From Motiliproteus sp036960405 (GTDB lineage: Bacteria > Pseudomonadota > Gammaproteobacteria > Pseudomonadales > Balneatricaceae), in assembly GCA_036960405.1 (NCBI GenBank), contig JBALWS010000009.1, positions 1 to 64,000 of the forward strand: a stretch of 64,000 nt of DNA, given 5' to 3'. Below the pieces are notes generated by a model that saw nothing but the letters and a program-made list of their open reading frames with translations, searched no databases and was not told the origin of the DNA. Made by a program: the position numbers and the translations under genes. Shown here one piece after another: positions 62,321-64,000 of this stretch (within the stretch, counting starts at the first letter, position 1; each line of letters opens with the position of its first letter).

Positions 62321-62359
62321 AAGGCCTAGTCGTGCTGTTGAAGGGTGGCAGGCCTTTTT
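62321..62359 (+). terminator. Terminator after DUF1127 gene
   Basis: AAGGCCT and AGGCCTT are a perfect 7-bp stem around a 22-base loop, then TTTTT (part of the right arm). Confidence 0.5.
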
Positions 62360-62424
62360 GATTGATAGCTGTATAGAGAAAAGCAGGTCTGGCAGAAACG
62401 CGATTGGACTTAATGCGAGGCTCC

Positions 62425-64000
62425 TTAACTCTCATCGTTGGTGGCAAATAACAGGTTGTTTTTGCCCTGTCGCTTGACCCGGTACATCGCCTTATCGGCT
62501 TTTTTGATTAGCTGGTCGGCATTATCACCATGCTCAGGATAGAGAGCGATGCCGATACTGATTCCAATCTGAGCCTGCCGTGCGTCTAATTTGAAAGGCA
62601 GGCTACACACTTCTAGCAGCTTTTTGGCGATAGTCTCGGCTGTCTCCCTACCTTCGATATTGGTCAATACAATCAGAAACTCGTCACCGCCAATGCGTGC
62701 TACGGTGTCGACTTCGCGCACGCAAGCGCCCAGTCTTTGTGCGACCCCCTGCAATAGCAGGTCTCCGGCCCGATGGCCCAAGTTGTCGTTAACCTTCTTA
62801 AAGCCATCGAGGTCGACAAACATCAGGGCCGCCTGGGTTAAGTTGCGTCGAGAGACGGCCAGTGCCCCGGTAAGACGATCCATGGCCAGGCGAACGCTGG
62901 GTAGCCCGGTTAAGCTATCGTGGTTGGCTAGATGCTGCAGCTGTTGTTCCGCTTGCTTGCGCTCGAATAGCAAACCCAGCTGGCGCCCGGCGCTGTCGAG
63001 TACCTGCGCTAAATCTTGCTCCGGCTCGGTGGCCTCCCTAGCAAAAAACACCATCACTGCAGCCACCTCGGCCTGAGCCAGCACCGGAACGGCATAGCCT
63101 GTTTTGATGCCTGCCTTAGTCGCCGATTGGGTTTTGCTGAAGTGGGGATCTTGGCTCACATCAGCGAGCCATTCACTTTTTCCGCTGGCCAGTACTCGAC
63201 CGGGTAACCCCTGGCCGGGCTCGAACACAGTCTGTTCAATCTCTTGCTGAAAAGGTAGTAGCAGAGGGTCTTGTTCGAGATGGCTGATCTCTGCCGGTAG
63301 CAGCCGTTGCTTGGGGTTAATAAAGGGAAGGTAGACACGGCCTACCGGCCAACCGGTATAAGCACATATATCCGCTAGTGTTGCCTGCAACGCCGCTTCG
63401 GTTGTTTTCGCGCTGTTGGCATGCTGCGCTGTAGCATGAAGCAGCTGTAATATTTGCGATTTCTTGCGCAGCGTTGCTTCGGTGTTTTTCTGCTCGCTGA
63501 TATCTTGAAACAAGCCGATATGTTTGAGAATGGCACCTTTGCGGTCTTTGATCGCCACGATCGATAGCTTCTCAGGAAAAATTTCACCCGCTCGGTTCTT
63601 GCTCCATATTTCGCCATGCCAAGCACCGGTAACTGAAATCGACCGCCACATCCGCCGATAAAAGTTTTTATCCTGGAGGCCGGATTGAAACATATTGGGA
63701 TTCTTGCCTATCACCTCGTCAGGACTAAAGCCGGTAATGCGGCTAAAGCCTGGATTGACTTTGGTGATGATATTACGTGCGTCGGTAACAATGATGCCAC
63801 CCGCGACTTCGTTGAATACGGTTGCCGCTTGTTCCAAGTCGGCGGTATCTATCTTGTGACGGATGATGAGTACTGCGGTGACCCAAATGACAAAAATGGC
63901 CAGCCCCCGGTTGGTCAGGACCATCCAGTGAACCCCCTCCGGGGCGGAGTAGAAATAACCGATCAATGTACCGGCCGATCCCAGCACTGCCAAAATAACG
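62425..64000 (-). CDS. PAS-GAF-GGDEF diguanylate cyclase (N-terminus outside window)
   Basis: The frame remains open to the window end, so the N-terminus is missing; a TTG at 63993 is not trusted as a start. Visible in order: a hydrophobic segment, one or two TM helices, PAS (NEVAGGIIVTDARNIITKVN, about 60-170), GAF (about 195-340) and GGDEF. The active site is ARIGGDEFLIVL with an RxxD (REVD) inhibitory site five residues upstream. It should synthesise c-di-GMP. No EAL domain follows; the protein ends at ATNDES. Confidence 0.88.
   Translation of the reverse strand, partial: VILAVLGSAGTLIGYFYSAPEGVHWMVLTNRGLAIFVIWVTAVLIIRHKIDTADLEQAATVFNEVAGGIIVTDARNIITKVNPGFSRITGFSPDEVIGKNPNMFQSGLQDKNFYRRMWRSISVTGAWHGEIWSKNRAGEIFPEKLSIVAIKDRKGAILKHIGLFQDISEQKNTEATLRKKSQILQLLHATAQHANSAKTTEAALQATLADICAYTGWPVGRVYLPFINPKQRLLPAEISHLEQDPLLLPFQQEIEQTVFEPGQGLPGRVLASGKSEWLADVSQDPHFSKTQSATKAGIKTGYAVPVLAQAEVAAVMVFFAREATEPEQDLAQVLDSAGRQLGLLFERKQAEQQLQHLANHDSLTGLPSVRLAMDRLTGALAVSRRNLTQAALMFVDLDGFKKVNDNLGHRAGDLLLQGVAQRLGACVREVDTVARIGGDEFLIVLTNIEGRETAETIAKKLLEVCSLPFKLDARQAQIGISIGIALYPEHGDNADQLIKKADKAMYRVKRQGKNNLLFATNDES

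Overview
The window reads as the chromosome of a marine-type gammaproteobacterium (Oceanospirillales/Alteromonadales-like). This is inferred from gene content: a TAXI-type TRAP transporter with a Usp partner, LrgAB, ZapE, HrpB, GcvR/GcvA-like regulators, GGDEF proteins, DUF1456, DUF3179 and DUF1127 genes, and a PdsRS-like two-component pair. No rRNA or ribosomal protein is present to fix the genus.

Layout. 1-13.2 kb is ordinary core: a metallo-beta-lactamase-fold enzyme cut by the window edge, lrgAB, a diguanylate cyclase, zapE, a two-component pair, a TMEM165/GDT1-type cation transporter, and a usp-TRAP permease-TAXI binding protein operon. 13.26-24.17 kb is a mobile island inserted in the 3' end of a tRNA-Pro(CGG). 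It is bounded by 49-bp direct repeats and carries paired integrase arm-type repeats near both ends. Its genes are a P4-type integrase, an AlpA regulator, a P2-gpA-like rolling-circle Rep with a P2-like nick site inside its own gene, a truncated SRAP gene, a secreted triple-repeat Cys protein, and an AT-rich cargo pair (PHP-AAA 'TrlF-like' ATPase plus a two-TM protein). No capsid or tail gene is present, so it looks like a phage satellite or integrative replicon with a probable defence cargo. It also has a helically phased array of TTCGGT repeats between alpA and rep, and a second repeat/palindrome block upstream of alpA.

24.6-46.5 kb appears devoted to periplasmic amine oxidation. It holds a complete quinohemoprotein amine dehydrogenase (QHNDH) set: alpha subunit with two haem c, radical-SAM maturase QhpD, gamma subunit with the CTQ cross-link residues, beta propeller, ABC exporter QhpF, flavin monooxygenase QhpG, and divergent subtilisin-like QhpE. 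An aldehyde dehydrogenase, an outer-membrane channel, and a response regulator/giant hybrid kinase lie beside it. Two U32-family proteins follow qhpE, and together they carry the cysteine patterns of both halves of the UbiU-UbiV hydroxylase. A 12-bp motif is shared by the porin and qhpA upstream regions. A 10-N assembly gap interrupts the hybrid kinase; merging the flanks with a one-base overlap restores one reading frame.

46.5-64 kb is mostly housekeeping and transport: an HpaR-like MarR regulator, hrpB, DUF3179, LysE plus Lrp, a GcvR-like ACT protein, an MFS transporter, two GSTs, an EF-hand lipoprotein, a LysR regulator, DUF1127, and a PAS-GAF-GGDEF protein cut by the window end. It also holds decayed genes: a LytTR regulator fragment joined to the 3' end of a satellite-type rep gene exactly at the nick-site sequence, a small Rep-like relic, and a solute-binding protein gene with two in-frame stops.
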